DNA of 64,000 nt from Rhizobium sp. P32RR-XVIII (GTDB lineage: Bacteria; Pseudomonadota; Alphaproteobacteria; Rhizobiales; Rhizobiaceae), in NCBI RefSeq assembly GCF_012641395.1, contig NZ_JABAIH010000018.1, positions 24,359-88,358 on the forward strand, given 5' to 3'. The position numbers and the translations under genes were made by a program. Under the pieces are notes generated by a model. It made no database searches, was not told where the DNA came from, and saw only the letters and a list, made by a program, of their open reading frames with translations. Shown one piece after another: positions 8,784-18,052 of this stretch; within the stretch, counting starts at the first letter, position 1; each line of letters opens with the position of its first letter.

Positions 8784-9302
8784 TCCGAAATCCTCTCGTC
8801 GCGTCAACGATATAACCCGTCCCCCCAGAAAACACTGTCCCCGCACAGTACGCTGCGTCCGGAAATCCAAAAGGCGTGTCTCAAACGCGGTAACATGCTC
8901 GCCAGACATGCATTTTAACTGCTCCCAGAGGTGTTGCGGTTTCCGCCGTTCGCACAGGCTGGAGGCCAACTCTTCATCAGCGCACCTCGATCATCGTCAC
9001 TGCGAAACAGGCCTTCGGCGAATGGCCGTCCGCATTCGGCGACGCCAAAATGCCATCGACCGACGTATTCGCCTGATGAAGCAGATTTTACCAAGACGTG
9101 ATCACTGCGCCCGTCACGGATGCTTGTCTGTGAATACAGAAGATCACAACCCGGCTTCCCTCGGAGCGACGTTCCCCGAAAAGGCCGTATGAACGGGACA
9201 CGCGGAATGGAAGTGGACGCATCCATGTTTAGGAAAACAAGTCGATATTCAAATCCCAAGAGCTTCTAGATAGGTTGCAAGGGCGAAAGATCACTCACGC
9301 GG
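8784..9302. other. Intergenic region with no supported gene
   Basis: Open frames exist on both strands (the longest minus one spans 8915-9259), but none has a convincing start signal, conserved motif or protein-like composition. I see no strong hairpin or repeat here. Confidence 0.4.
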
Positions 9303-9509
9303 CTACGCAAGGAAGGCTGTGGCTCCGCTCTCCAATTCAGCGAGCAGCAATGTCAGTCGCGCGATTTCATCCTCGTGTTCCGCCACCCGTTGCGCGATGA
9401 GGGTCTCGTCCTGCTCGGCCGCCGCCAGCTCCCTCAACTGTCGCAACCCGTCTCGCGCAATGGAGATTCGCTCCTCGATTTCATTTATGGCATCGGTGAC
9501 GTCGCTCAT
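9303..9509 (-). CDS. Small coiled-coil hypothetical protein
   Basis: A 68-residue, almost wholly helical and acidic protein. It consists of two predicted amphipathic helices (TDAINEIEERISIARDGLRQ and HEDEIARLTLLLAELE) with heptad-like Leu/Ile spacing. AAGGA precedes ATG 9509. There is no membrane segment or signal peptide. Its size and helix-hairpin character resemble small stress-associated coiled-coil proteins of rhizobia, but I do not recognise a named family. It lies downstream of pseudoazurin on the same strand, separated by about 155 bases. Confidence 0.6.
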   Translation of the reverse strand: MSDVTDAINEIEERISIARDGLRQLRELAAAEQDETLIAQRVAEHEDEIARLTLLLAELESGATAFLA

Positions 9510-9665
9510 TGCCGGTCCTTCAGTTGACTATTTAGGCTGCGGACAGGCTACGCTTGCCCCAGTCATTTGGGAGGAGCATGGCGATGGCCGGCCCGCAATA
9601 CCCACCTTAACCGGCCGACGCCGCGGCGGATCGCAGCGCCGGCACTCAGGTGGCAGTCACAAATG

Positions 9666-10106
9666 TCATTGCACCTGCGAAACCAGGGTATCCATTCGCT
9701 TTTTGGCCATCGGGGGCATTTTCGCCTGCCGCGCTGCAGCCTGGTTCACCGGCGTGTTGCCGACTTCGATTAGGCCGACCATTCCCATTCCGAAATGAGG
9801 CTGACAGCGATAACCGTAGAGGCCGGGCTCCTGAAAAGTTATATCCAAGGCCTTGGAAATGGCGCCCTTCAGCTCCGCCGCCCCATCCGGAAGCATGCCG
9901 GGTATCGTATTGACATTGTGCCCTTTATCGACCGGCTTGAAATGCACCGTGTCCCCCGGCTGAATATGCAGGAAGGCCGGCTCGAACGACATCGCCTGTC
10001 CGTCACTGCCCTTGTTCAACATTTTGACCTCGTACTCGGCGGCCCAGGCTCCCGCGGGAGTGAGGATCGAGAGCGCCAAAAGCACGGTGAAACTGAGGTT
10101 TTTCAT
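9666..10106 (-). CDS. paz: Pseudoazurin, periplasmic blue copper protein
   Basis: A 146-residue precursor with a clear Sec signal peptide (MKNLSFTVLLALSIL...GAWA, cut before AEYEVKML). The mature cupredoxin domain carries the type 1 copper ligands: His in KGHNVNTIPG, then Cys, His and Met in YRCQPHFGMGMVG. Pseudoazurins donate electrons to nitrite or nitrous oxide reductases and other periplasmic enzymes. No denitrification gene is in this window, so its electron partner must be elsewhere or be different. GAAGGAA precedes ATG 10106. The gene lies just downstream of glutathione reductase on the same strand, but 160 bases away, so it is probably transcribed separately. Confidence 0.93.
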   Translation of the reverse strand: MKNLSFTVLLALSILTPAGAWAAEYEVKMLNKGSDGQAMSFEPAFLHIQPGDTVHFKPVDKGHNVNTIPGMLPDGAAELKGAISKALDITFQEPGLYGYRCQPHFGMGMVGLIEVGNTPVNQAAARQAKMPPMAKKRMDTLVSQVQ

Positions 10107-10266
10107 TTTCGATTCCTTCGTTATTTGGGGTGGATAAACATGACTTGCTGAGGGCGGGTTTGAAGCGTTGCGGGACCGATCAGAAGACCGTTGCCATGGA
10201 AGAAGCGCGCGACCATTGCCGATCTTCCGACCGGTCCGAAAGAGCCGGAGTCAACGGTTCTGTCGA

Positions 10267-11739
10267 CTACCGGCGATCGTACCGGACCGTCGGTGTGTTC
10301 ATTGCAAGGAGTTCCTCGCTGAATGTGGGATGCACGGGCATGGTCGACATGAAGTCCGCCCGCGTCGCGCCGCTCTCCAATGCAATCGACAGGACTTGGA
10401 TCATCTCGCTTGCGTCTTCGGCGAAGAGATGCACGCCGAGAATGCGGTCACTCTCACCGTCGACCACAAGCTTGAGCAGTGCGATCTCGCAGTCTCCGGT
10501 TACACCCGCCGCCAGCGGGCGGACGCGCGCTTTGTAGACGTCAACGACAGCGTATTGGGAGCGTGCCTCCAGTTCCGTTAGTCCGACCGTTCCAATCTCC
10601 GGGGTCGTGAATACGGCCGTCGGCACGTTGGCGTAGTCGACCCTCCAGGGCTTGCCCCCAAAGACGCTGTCGGCGAAGGCATGGCCTTCGCGGATCGCCA
10701 CCGGCGTCAGCTTGAATTGGTTCGAGACATCGCCTACGGCAAAGATGTTGGGCACGCTGGTGCGCGAGCTCGCGCCGACGATGATTGCACCTTTCTCATC
10801 TGTCTTTACTCCAGCGCGGTCCAGTCCAAGCCCGATCGTGTTGGGCGCTCGCCCGAAGGCCATTAGCACCTGATCGGCATTGAGGCGCGCGCCCTGCTCC
10901 GTGACGACATCGATCGTGGCCGGCTTTTCTCCATCTCCGCCTGCCTTCCCGGGCGCCATGCGCTTGATGCTGTCACCCAGCAGCACCTTGATCCCGCGAT
11001 TCGTGTAAGACGCCGTAATCGCTTGACGCACGTCTTCGTCGAAGCCGCGCAGGACGTTGCTTCCGCGGCACACGACCGTGACGTCACTGCCAAGTGCCTC
11101 GAACAATCCCGCGAACTCCATCGCAATATAGCCGGCACCACCGACGACAACGCGTCGCGGGAACTCCTTGAGGTCAAAGGCTTCGTCAGAGGTAATTCCC
11201 AACTCCATGCCCTCGAATGGCAGAAGCTCGGGCTTGGCGCCAGTCGCAATCAAGATGATGCCGGCGCGGACGCTGCGCCCGTCGGCGAGGCGCACCATGT
11301 GTGCGTCCTCCAGCGTCGCGCGCGAATGGACTACCTCTACGCCCGACTTGGATTGCCCCTGCGCGTACAAGCCCTCCAGACGAGCGATTTCCCTGTCCTT
11401 TGCCGCCACCAGCGAAGGCCAATCAAAACGGGGAAGCGAGATCTTCCAGCCGAAGTCCGCCGCCTCGTCGAGGGCGTCGCCAAAACGGCTCGCGTGGACA
11501 AAGAGTTTCTTGGGCACGCAGCCCCTGATGACGCATGTCCCGCCTAGGCGGGATTCCTCCGCGAGCATCACGCGCGCGCCGTGGCTTGCGGCGACGCGAG
11601 CCGCGCGAATCCCGCCGGATCCCCCGCCGATCACGAAAAGGTCAACGTCGAATTCGGACGACACGCCTTCTCGCGACGCGGGAATCTCTGCAGACAGTGA
11701 GGGGACTTCGAGCCCCTGTTCGGAGTCTAAGTTGTTCAC
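10267..11739 (-). CDS. gor: Glutathione-disulfide reductase
   Basis: NADPH-dependent reduction of oxidised glutathione in the cytosol. The protein has the FAD motif FVIGGGSGGIRAARVAA, the redox-active disulfide in GGTCVIRGCVPKKL (Lys-Lys after the second Cys region is typical of Gor), a NADPH fold (VVGGAGYIAMEFAG), the FAD-binding region ending in IFAVGDVSNQ, and the C-terminal MPVHPTFSEEL with the catalytic His-Pro and Glu. The open frame from GTG 11739 gives 490 aa. This is about 25 residues longer than usual, and GTG 11664 (465 aa, start SSEFDVDLFV) is an equally likely start. It fits the oxidative-stress theme of the neighbourhood. Confidence 0.95.
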   Translation of the reverse strand: MNNLDSEQGLEVPSLSAEIPASREGVSSEFDVDLFVIGGGSGGIRAARVAASHGARVMLAEESRLGGTCVIRGCVPKKLFVHASRFGDALDEAADFGWKISLPRFDWPSLVAAKDREIARLEGLYAQGQSKSGVEVVHSRATLEDAHMVRLADGRSVRAGIILIATGAKPELLPFEGMELGITSDEAFDLKEFPRRVVVGGAGYIAMEFAGLFEALGSDVTVVCRGSNVLRGFDEDVRQAITASYTNRGIKVLLGDSIKRMAPGKAGGDGEKPATIDVVTEQGARLNADQVLMAFGRAPNTIGLGLDRAGVKTDEKGAIIVGASSRTSVPNIFAVGDVSNQFKLTPVAIREGHAFADSVFGGKPWRVDYANVPTAVFTTPEIGTVGLTELEARSQYAVVDVYKARVRPLAAGVTGDCEIALLKLVVDGESDRILGVHLFAEDASEMIQVLSIALESGATRADFMSTMPVHPTFSEELLAMNTPTVRYDRR

Positions 11740-11833
11740 GTTGGTTCCAATCGGTTCGTATCAAGTGCCGGCTAGCTATCCCCTTCGCATTCCGCATGAG
11801 ATGGAGAAGCAGGTCATTCTCGGAGCGCCGCGC

Positions 11834-12157
11834 CTAGACGCGCGGCTTAGCCTCAGTCGAGTGGCGCGCAACCGCGGCGATCTTCTCGGGCAGGATGCCG
11901 AAAAAGGCGACGTCCAACCCGAGCGCCGCGACGAACAGGCTCTCGGCACCGCTGAGGTTATCGCGCAACTGTGTGCTGATCTCCCCAGCGGTCAGTTGCG
12001 ATTCAACGAACCAAGTGCCGGTCCGAAACTCGACCACGTCCTCGCCGAGCCGCTCGAGCTCTCGCTGGATGTCGTTGTAGTTACACATGACTCCCCGATT
12101 GATATCGTACTGGAACAATACCAGGAAGGTTGTCCTCTCATTGTTTGACGGACGCAT
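11834..12157 (-). CDS. Cas2/SinR-like small ferredoxin-fold protein (orphan)
   Basis: A 107-residue protein with AGGAGG upstream of ATG 12157. The pattern of a hydrophobic first strand ending in FQYDIN, then NYNDIQRELERLG, then a TGTWFVES strand and a helix EISTQLRDNL followed by a strand SLFVAALG resembles the SinR/Cas2-like family. In that family the motif runs YDLN...LYEALK..G.....STWIV...TAxEIRDxL. Similarity is judged by eye only. There is no CRISPR array or other cas gene in the window, so it is an orphan. Cas2-like proteins can be nucleases or toxins (VapD relatives), but no catalytic claim is made here. No partner gene overlaps it. Confidence 0.6.
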   Translation of the reverse strand: MRPSNNERTTFLVLFQYDINRGVMCNYNDIQRELERLGEDVVEFRTGTWFVESQLTAGEISTQLRDNLSGAESLFVAALGLDVAFFGILPEKIAAVARHSTEAKPRV

Positions 12158-12333
12158 TTGGCGCCTCCTTTGATAAGGCCGTTTGTCCTGGCACCCTGTC
12201 TAACTTGCTGCCACCTGCAGGCGGGCCATGATTGCGCCTGCGGCGGCTTGGTGCGTTGAGAAGATGGGGGTTCGCGCCATGGGACTGGCCGGTCATCCGA
12301 CCGCCATCCGACGCCGTTGACTAGCGTTGGCGC

Positions 12334-12867
12334 TCAAGAGTATCCGCCCGGGTGCTCCATATTAAGCCATCCGAGGTAGTCTCGCTTGCCAACACGCGCG
12401 CCGAGATGGCGAAGGATGTCGTGCGCCGTGGTGACGTGAAAGTAGAAGTCAGGGATCACTAGGTAAAAAATGTAATCAGCGCCACCGAACCAGCCACGCA
12501 CAATAGGCGGCGTGAGCTGGTATGTACGAGATTCCGCTCCGCTGAGCTGTTCAGGCGTTATCGACTGCAGGAATGAGCGAACGCCTGTCACGCGGGCTTT
12601 GAGGGCGGCATAAGTCTGCTCCACGTTAGGGGGAGCAACGGGATCCTGGCCGATGAGAAACGACACGTGTCGTTCCACTTTGCTAGCGACGACGCTAAAC
12701 TGCTCGCCGAAGGTCAGCATGTCGGGCGCAAGCCGCGCGCGCAACACTTCGCCGGACTGGAGGCCCTTTTCTTCCTCAAACGCCTTGCCGTGGTCGAGAT
12801 AAGTATCCAGCACGGCAAACCCGTGCGCCATGCCGGGGATAATGGTGTCGAAGACACTGAAAGTCAT
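12334..12867 (-). CDS. DUF1993-family protein (first of two paralogues)
   Basis: A 177-residue protein matching the DUF1993 family: MTFSVFDTIIPGMAHGFAVL at the N-terminus, RLAPDMLTFGEQF in the middle, and RGWFGGADYIFYLVIPDFYFH with HDILRHLGARVGKRDYLG at the C-terminus. The family has a DinB-like four-helix shape, and its biochemical role is unknown. ATG 12867 has GAAGGAATGAGG upstream; the frame continues to 13278, but that part is not protein-like. A paralogue with the same motifs lies at 27481-27999. The two flank the stress island and may derive from an old duplication. Confidence 0.85.
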   Translation of the reverse strand: MTFSVFDTIIPGMAHGFAVLDTYLDHGKAFEEEKGLQSGEVLRARLAPDMLTFGEQFSVVASKVERHVSFLIGQDPVAPPNVEQTYAALKARVTGVRSFLQSITPEQLSGAESRTYQLTPPIVRGWFGGADYIFYLVIPDFYFHVTTAHDILRHLGARVGKRDYLGWLNMEHPGGYS

Positions 12868-13454
12868 TGCCTCATTCCTTCTGAAGTCATCGCCATCACC
12901 ATCGTCCCCCGCAAAAGGGACATGTCGCGACAGTTCAAGCGAGAATCCTCTTTCGCTTGCGGGGTGTCGAAATGGTGAGACATCGAAAAATCCTCTAGGT
13001 GGCTTTCGCCGGTACCGCGGTGTGTTCGAGCACTCAGTGTAGGCTCGGCTGTGGGGGCCACGCCAATAACCGGTGGAGATGGTTTCCATTCCTGCCGCCA
13101 AGTTGACAGCAACGGGGCTATGCGAGACCCTGGGTCGATAACTCTGTCGGAAGCGGTCGGAAGCGCCCAGCGAGCAGATCTCGGGGGCGGCAACTTCATC
13201 GGGGCTTTTCCCCGGGAAAAGATCGGCGCGTGCAGAACAGGCAGAGAAATGGTTATCGGTTCCATTCCGACGTTTCATTGGCCCTGCTTCACCCGATCGG
13301 CTTTGCTGGAAATGCTGCCAGCCTCGGGGTTGTGCGTACCGTTGATATTGCGATCAGGTGAGAGCGAGAAGCCACCCCGTGGCTGCGTCGACGACACGCC
13401 AAACGAATGCCGGAGCTCGCATTACCGAACACTATCTCAAAAAAGGCTCAGACT
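12868..13454. other. Divergent intergenic region between DUF1993 and transketolase
   Basis: About 590 bases with no supported gene. The region should hold the promoters of the minus-strand DUF1993 gene and the plus-strand transketolase gene. I could not recognise a clear -35/-10 pair or operator by eye. Confidence 0.4.
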
Positions 13455-15500
13455 ATGCCAACTGATGTGACGAGCGGACAGCCCAAGAAATTTCCGGCCC
13501 CACGGGATCCGCTGCTGCGCGATATGGCTAACTGCATTCGGTTTATCGCAGCCGACGCCGTCCAGAACGCGAAGAGTGGACACCCGGGCATGCCAATGGG
13601 AATGGCAGACATCGCGACCGTGCTGTTCCGCGACTTCATGAAATTTGACCCGAAAGACCCTTCCTGGCCAGACCGGGACAGGTTCGTCATCTCCAATGGA
13701 CACGGCTGCCTTCTGCTGTACAGCATCCTCTACCTGACGGGATACGAAGGCATCACGATGGAGGACATACGAAAGTTCCGACAGATCGGCAGCAAGACTG
13801 CGGGACACCCTGAGTACTGGCACATCCCGGGCATCGAGACGACGACGGGGCCGCTTGGCCAGGGTGTAGGGAATGCCGTCGGGTTTGCAATCGCGGAGCG
13901 CGTCCTCAACGCGACTTTCGGCGATGACCTGCAAGACCATTTTACGTACGTCTTCATGGGGGACGGCTGTCTGATGGAGGGCATCAGCCACGAGGCCATT
14001 TCGCTTGCGGGTCACCTGAAGCTCGGCAAGCTGATCGCGTTCTTCGACAACAATGCCGTCACGATCGACGGACCCACCTCGCTTGCCGTCTCCGACGACC
14101 AGGCGGCGCGGTTTGCCGCGTCAAACTGGCACGTCCAGGAAATTGACGGGCACGACACCGACGCAATCAGGGAGGCCATACGCAACGCTCAGGCGGTTAC
14201 GGATCGTCCGTCGCTCATTTCATGCAAGACCGTCATCGGCTTCGGGTTCCCGACGATCTCCGGGACGCGCAAGGCGCATAGCGACACGCCGGGAGAGGAC
14301 GAAGTCTCCGGTGCCCGTGAGCTTCTCGAATGGAATTCACAGCCCTTCGAGATTCCCGAGTCACTGATTGACGCGTGGCGCGCCGTGGGATCGAGGGGCG
14401 AGGCCACGCGGCAGCAATGGCTGAACCGATTGGAAGCCTCCCCCGTTCCTGTCAAAATCGAGTTCGAGCGTCGAATGCAAGGGGTGTTGCCCGCACAGTG
14501 GCGGACGGCGATCGCGCGAGCCCTCGACGAGATGAGCCTTGCGGATACCCCGATGGCAACCCGCAAGGCGAGCGGCTTGGTCCTTGAGCATTTGACCGCC
14601 GCGATGCCTGAACTGATCGGCGGATCAGCTGACTTGACCCCATCCAACAACGTGAAGACGAACAGCACGAAGGAAATTGCACCGGGGAAATTCTCTGGTT
14701 CGTACCTCCACTACGGCGTGCGTGAGCACGGCATGGCTGCAGCCATGAACGGGATGGCCCTGCACGGCGGCCTGCGACCTTACGGCGGGACGTTTCTGGC
14801 ATTCTCGGATTATTGCAGACCCAGCATCCGGTTGGCCGCGATGATGCGCGCACCCACGGTATTCGTGATGACGCACGACTCGATTGGCCTCGGCGAGGAC
14901 GGCCCGACGCACCAGCCTGTCGAGCAACTGAGCGCCGTCAGAGTCATTCCGCACCTTGCCGTGTTCCGGCCCGCCGACGGCATCGAAACAGCTGAGTGCT
15001 GGCAAGCGATCCTCGAGCGTAACGAGGGCCCATCGCTGATCGCGCTCTCCAGGCAGGCCCTGCCGCCGATCCGCCGTGACCATTCGCAGGGGAACAAGTC
15101 GGCGAAGGGGGCGTATGTGATTCTGGAAGCGGACGGTGAGGAGCCCATAGTAACGCTCCTTGCCGCGGGGTCGGAGCTACATCTGGCGATCGAGTCCCAT
15201 GAGATCCTTCAAGAGGAGGGAGTGCCTACTCGCGTAGTCTCCATGCCCTGCAGACTGCTATTCGAGCAGCAACCCGAGGAGTACAGGCGCGCTGTCTTGG
15301 GAAGTACCGGGATCAGGGTAGCAGTAGAGGCGGGCATCCGGGACTCCTGGGACAGGTATCTCGGCGAAAGCGGTTACTTTGTCGGCCTCACCGAATTCGG
15401 TGCGTCGGGCAAGGCGACAGACGTTTTCGAGAGATTCGGCATCACGACCGAAGCCATTGTGCGAATGGCCCACCACGGCATCTCCGAACGCAAGCTGTGA
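13455..15500 (+). CDS. tkt: Transketolase
   Basis: Cytosolic thiamine-diphosphate enzyme of the non-oxidative pentose phosphate pathway, 681 aa and full length. The N-terminal domain has SGHPGMPMGMADI and the ThDP motif starting MGDGCLMEGISHEA and ending FFDNN. The central pyrimidine-binding domain has YGVREHGMAAAMNG with the catalytic Glu. A C-terminal transketolase domain runs from about residue 545. ATG 13455 is preferred to the upstream in-frame start at 13407 because AAAAAAGG lies just before it and the family start fits. A transaldolase gene follows 8 kb downstream. This may be a second, stress-linked copy that supplies NADPH precursors; that is inference from context. Confidence 0.95.
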   Translation: MPTDVTSGQPKKFPAPRDPLLRDMANCIRFIAADAVQNAKSGHPGMPMGMADIATVLFRDFMKFDPKDPSWPDRDRFVISNGHGCLLLYSILYLTGYEGITMEDIRKFRQIGSKTAGHPEYWHIPGIETTTGPLGQGVGNAVGFAIAERVLNATFGDDLQDHFTYVFMGDGCLMEGISHEAISLAGHLKLGKLIAFFDNNAVTIDGPTSLAVSDDQAARFAASNWHVQEIDGHDTDAIREAIRNAQAVTDRPSLISCKTVIGFGFPTISGTRKAHSDTPGEDEVSGARELLEWNSQPFEIPESLIDAWRAVGSRGEATRQQWLNRLEASPVPVKIEFERRMQGVLPAQWRTAIARALDEMSLADTPMATRKASGLVLEHLTAAMPELIGGSADLTPSNNVKTNSTKEIAPGKFSGSYLHYGVREHGMAAAMNGMALHGGLRPYGGTFLAFSDYCRPSIRLAAMMRAPTVFVMTHDSIGLGEDGPTHQPVEQLSAVRVIPHLAVFRPADGIETAECWQAILERNEGPSLIALSRQALPPIRRDHSQGNKSAKGAYVILEADGEEPIVTLLAAGSELHLAIESHEILQEEGVPTRVVSMPCRLLFEQQPEEYRRAVLGSTGIRVAVEAGIRDSWDRYLGESGYFVGLTEFGASGKATDVFERFGITTEAIVRMAHHGISERKL

Positions 15501-15655
15501 GTGCCCCATGCGTCGCGGTGCGGCACTCCGATTGTGCCTCCCGCGACAGCATGTGCCATTGCCGGCATCGAGGACCTCTAATTGGAGCGTTAAGAGTATC
15601 CCTCGAGAGCGCGCAGCGCTGCGCGTCGACAAGACACTAAGGACGCGATGCACTA

Positions 15656-16264
15656 TTACGCCTCTCGCTCGGCGGCGTTGTCGTCAAAGCTCGCTTTTTC
15701 GCGCGCCAACAACGTGGTCTGCCTTGAATGACCCCATCTGTATCGTGAGCCCGACTGCGCATTGTCGTCGACGACCCGATGGCAGGGCACTATGACGGCC
15801 AACTCGTTCGCCGCGCACGCGAGGCCAACCTCGCGCACGGCGGTTGGCGCACCGACTTGCCGCGCGATGGCGGCGTAGGTTGACGTCTCGCCGATGGGAA
15901 TGTCCCTGATGATCTCCCAGACGCGGTGCTGGAATCGAGAACCACGCAAGTCGAGCGGCACATTCAGCCCGCGAGAAGGGCGTTCGATGAAGTGCACGAC
16001 ACGCATTGCGAGCTCGTCCTCCGGCCAATGCCCAGGCTGCACGTCGGCCAGCGGAAACCGCTCCAGCAGAAGCTTGGTCAGGGGAACAGCGTCGGCACCC
16101 AGCAGGACCGTAACGACCCCTTTCTCGCTCGTAGCCAGCAGCAGCGCTCCGAGCGAGCTGTGGGTGAAGACATAGCGTATTGGCTCAGTTGTAGTGCGAT
16201 CTTCCGGATAACCTGTCATGACGTGGCAGGCGTCACCGTTGATGTATTCGGGCCGGTTTGGCAT
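15656..16264 (-). CDS. Methylated-DNA--[protein]-cysteine S-methyltransferase (Ada C-terminal type)
   Basis: A DNA repair protein that removes methyl groups from O6-methylguanine onto its own cysteine. The 202-aa protein has the N-terminal ribonuclease-like domain (YVFTHSSLGALLLATSEKG) and the C-terminal DNA-binding domain. The latter contains FQHRVWEIIRDIPIGETSTY, then VGLACAANELAVIVPCHRVV with the PCHRV active site. The conserved Gly-Tyr-Arg-Trp-Gly segment appears as SGSRYRWG, slightly altered. ATG 16264 is preferred to the far upstream TTG 16324. It has no Ada zinc/AraC domain, so it resembles a split Ada or Ogt. It stands alone, convergent with tkt. Confidence 0.9.
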   Translation of the reverse strand: MPNRPEYINGDACHVMTGYPEDRTTTEPIRYVFTHSSLGALLLATSEKGVVTVLLGADAVPLTKLLLERFPLADVQPGHWPEDELAMRVVHFIERPSRGLNVPLDLRGSRFQHRVWEIIRDIPIGETSTYAAIARQVGAPTAVREVGLACAANELAVIVPCHRVVDDNAQSGSRYRWGHSRQTTLLAREKASFDDNAAEREA

Positions 16265-16435
16265 CGGCGTTTTCCAATTGATTATTGACGTACGAAGGCC
16301 GCGGGCCGAAGCCGGGGCCTTCAATGGGGAGTATGGTCAGACCTGACCAGAAGTAACGTTGATGTCGTCGCCCGAAGGGGATCGAGAGACGGAAGCGAGC
16401 CGAGGGTTGCCGCCTGGAACTCATTGAAATCGCCT

Positions 16436-17413
16436 TCAAGGCTGTAGCGAATGGAAAAGAACCGGGCCCGAATTGATCTCGGGTAGTCGGGGACCCAAAA
16501 TCGTCCCACAATGGCCCTCGACTAGCTCGCGTCGCTTGCGGATCGCCTGCACGCAATGTGTCATGAACGCGTATATTCGTCCTGACTTGCGGATATCCGG
16601 ATGGGTCAGCAGCCACAGCTCATCGTTGAGCTCCGGCTCCACTGCCCCAACGCGTATAAGATCCGGCGTGATATCTCCAACCATGCAGGGCAGGTATCCG
16701 ACTCCAAGCCCCGCAACGATCGCCGCTGCGGCACCGGCAACTGAATCGGTCCGGTAGGCGATGTTGTCGTGATGTACCCGCTCCTCAATGAATTTGGACG
16801 CTTTGAGGCCAGAGAGATTTCCCGCGTAGGAAACCCATTGGCAATCAAACAGCTCGCCGGTGTCGCGCCAAGACGGAGCGGAGTTGGGAAGGCGGGCATA
16901 GGGCGCCCAGGCAATCGTTGCGACTTTCCGGCCAAACAGATTTTCAGGCGGGTTTTCAGTGGCCCTGACCGCGATATCGGATTCTCCTCGCGCCAGATTC
17001 AACGGACTGTTTCCAACGGTCACCTCCACCCGAATCGAGGGATTGAGCACCTTGAACTCGGCGATCATTGGTGTGAGAAAGTGCAAGAGAAGGAAATCGC
17101 TTGTCGTGATACGTAAATCGCCGACATGGCCCTGGACATGACCGGTGACGCGGCGGGCCACACTCACGACGTCCAGTTCGACCCGCTCTGCGAGCGCTAG
17201 CAATTCGTCGCCCTCTGCAGTCGTCACATATCCGGTTCGTCGCCGATCGAAGAGGGTTACGCTCAGCGTTTCCTCGACCTTGGCCAATCGACGCGCGATG
17301 GTCGAACTGTTGATGCCGAGCATTTCGGCGGCCGAGGACAGGGCTCCGCACTTGCCGATCGCGTGTACCACGCGAAGATCGTCCCATGAAAGCTTGGAGA
17401 AAGACTCGCTCAT
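16436..17413 (-). CDS. LysR-family transcriptional regulator
   Basis: A 325-residue regulator with an N-terminal winged helix-turn-helix (LSWDDLRVVHAIGKCGALSS, then NSSTIARRLAKVEETL) and a substrate-binding domain (from about residue 90, with GDLRITTSDFLLLHFLTPMI). ATG 17413 has AAGGAG 6 nt upstream. It lies 58 bases after the GreA-like gene on the same strand, so the two may be co-transcribed. The C-terminus is somewhat extended (PEINSGPVLFHSLQP). The target and inducer are unknown. It belongs to the LysR subgroup that often regulates its own neighbourhood and redox enzymes. Confidence 0.9.
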   Translation of the reverse strand: MSESFSKLSWDDLRVVHAIGKCGALSSAAEMLGINSSTIARRLAKVEETLSVTLFDRRRTGYVTTAEGDELLALAERVELDVVSVARRVTGHVQGHVGDLRITTSDFLLLHFLTPMIAEFKVLNPSIRVEVTVGNSPLNLARGESDIAVRATENPPENLFGRKVATIAWAPYARLPNSAPSWRDTGELFDCQWVSYAGNLSGLKASKFIEERVHHDNIAYRTDSVAGAAAAIVAGLGVGYLPCMVGDITPDLIRVGAVEPELNDELWLLTHPDIRKSGRIYAFMTHCVQAIRKRRELVEGHCGTILGPRLPEINSGPVLFHSLQP

Positions 17414-17471
17414 GGTTCTCCTTTGTTCAATTGTGGCGGGCTCTCGTTCGCCGGCGATACAATGAGCCACG

Positions 17472-17915
17472 CTACGCGACGCCTTCGATCACAAGCTTCC
17501 TTCCGTTGAACTCCACGCTCTCGCCGGCCCGAGCTCCTTCGATTGCCTCGAAAATCGGGGCCATTGTGGAAATCCCCATGACCTCTTGGCCATCGCATGT
17601 GAATTTGCTGGTGGAGACGGCGATGACGAAGTATCGACCAGAAAGCCGCACGAGCGCTCCTTCAGTAACAGTCGACTTTGGCCCGAAGTCGATCTCTCTC
17701 AACTTGTCGAGCTTATCGGTATGATCGTGAAGGGTATCGTCGAGAGCTTCGGAAAGATCACTGGCGATTTCCGCCTGGGCCTGCTCATCGTTTTCGATCG
17801 GTTCGCTTCGGTCGAGCCGTGCATCAGCAATATAGTCGAAGTATTTTTCGCGGGTGCTTTTAAGGGCTACACCCTCAAGCGAAAGCATCGTCTCTTTGAT
17901 AATGTTCTTATCCAT
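17472..17915 (-). CDS. GreA/GreB C-terminal-domain-like protein
   Basis: A 147-residue protein with AAGGAGG before ATG 17915. The N-terminal half is acidic and helical (NDEQAQAEIASDLSEALDD). The C-terminal half resembles the GreA/GreB/Rnk C-terminal FKBP-like fold: IDFGPKSTVTEGALVRLSGR at its start, then MGISTMAPIFEAIEGARAGE and FNGRKLVIEGVA. Gre factors bind in the RNA polymerase secondary channel, but the N-terminal coiled coil here is short and not clearly Gre-like, so that role is not assured. A diverged piece of this gene recurs at 61654-61744. It lies upstream of the LysR gene on the same strand. Confidence 0.65.
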   Translation of the reverse strand: MDKNIIKETMLSLEGVALKSTREKYFDYIADARLDRSEPIENDEQAQAEIASDLSEALDDTLHDHTDKLDKLREIDFGPKSTVTEGALVRLSGRYFVIAVSTSKFTCDGQEVMGISTMAPIFEAIEGARAGESVEFNGRKLVIEGVA

Positions 17916-18052
17916 CGTTTCCTCCTTGAGGAGCCTCGTTCCTCGCAATAGGTCTGGCTCCTGAAGCTTTCCAAGCATCGGTTACGACCGCCGGAGCATC
18001 TCATTCGTTATCGGGAACTTCATTGTCCGGTAGCAGCTAAGCCGACGGGCGC

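Noticed and set aside
8512..9192. 226-codon plus-strand frame across the ACT-domain gene and the following gap.
   Set aside because: Its first part is antisense to the ACT gene, and the remainder is Arg/Ser-rich without motifs or a ribosome binding site.
8915..9259. 114-codon minus-strand frame in the 8784-9302 gap.
   Set aside because: No clear ribosome binding site, no known motif and a low-complexity end; not enough to call a gene.
11834..12157. Possible CRISPR system suggested by the Cas2-like protein.
   Set aside because: No repeat-spacer array and no other cas gene was found anywhere in the window.
12868..13278. Upstream extension of the first DUF1993 frame.
   Set aside because: The family starts at 12867, where a ribosome binding site is present; the extension is not conserved in the paralogue at 27481.
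15499..15528. GAGTGCC/GGCACTC hairpin at the end of tkt.
   Set aside because: Only 7 bp of stem and no T-run; it may help termination but is too weak to list.
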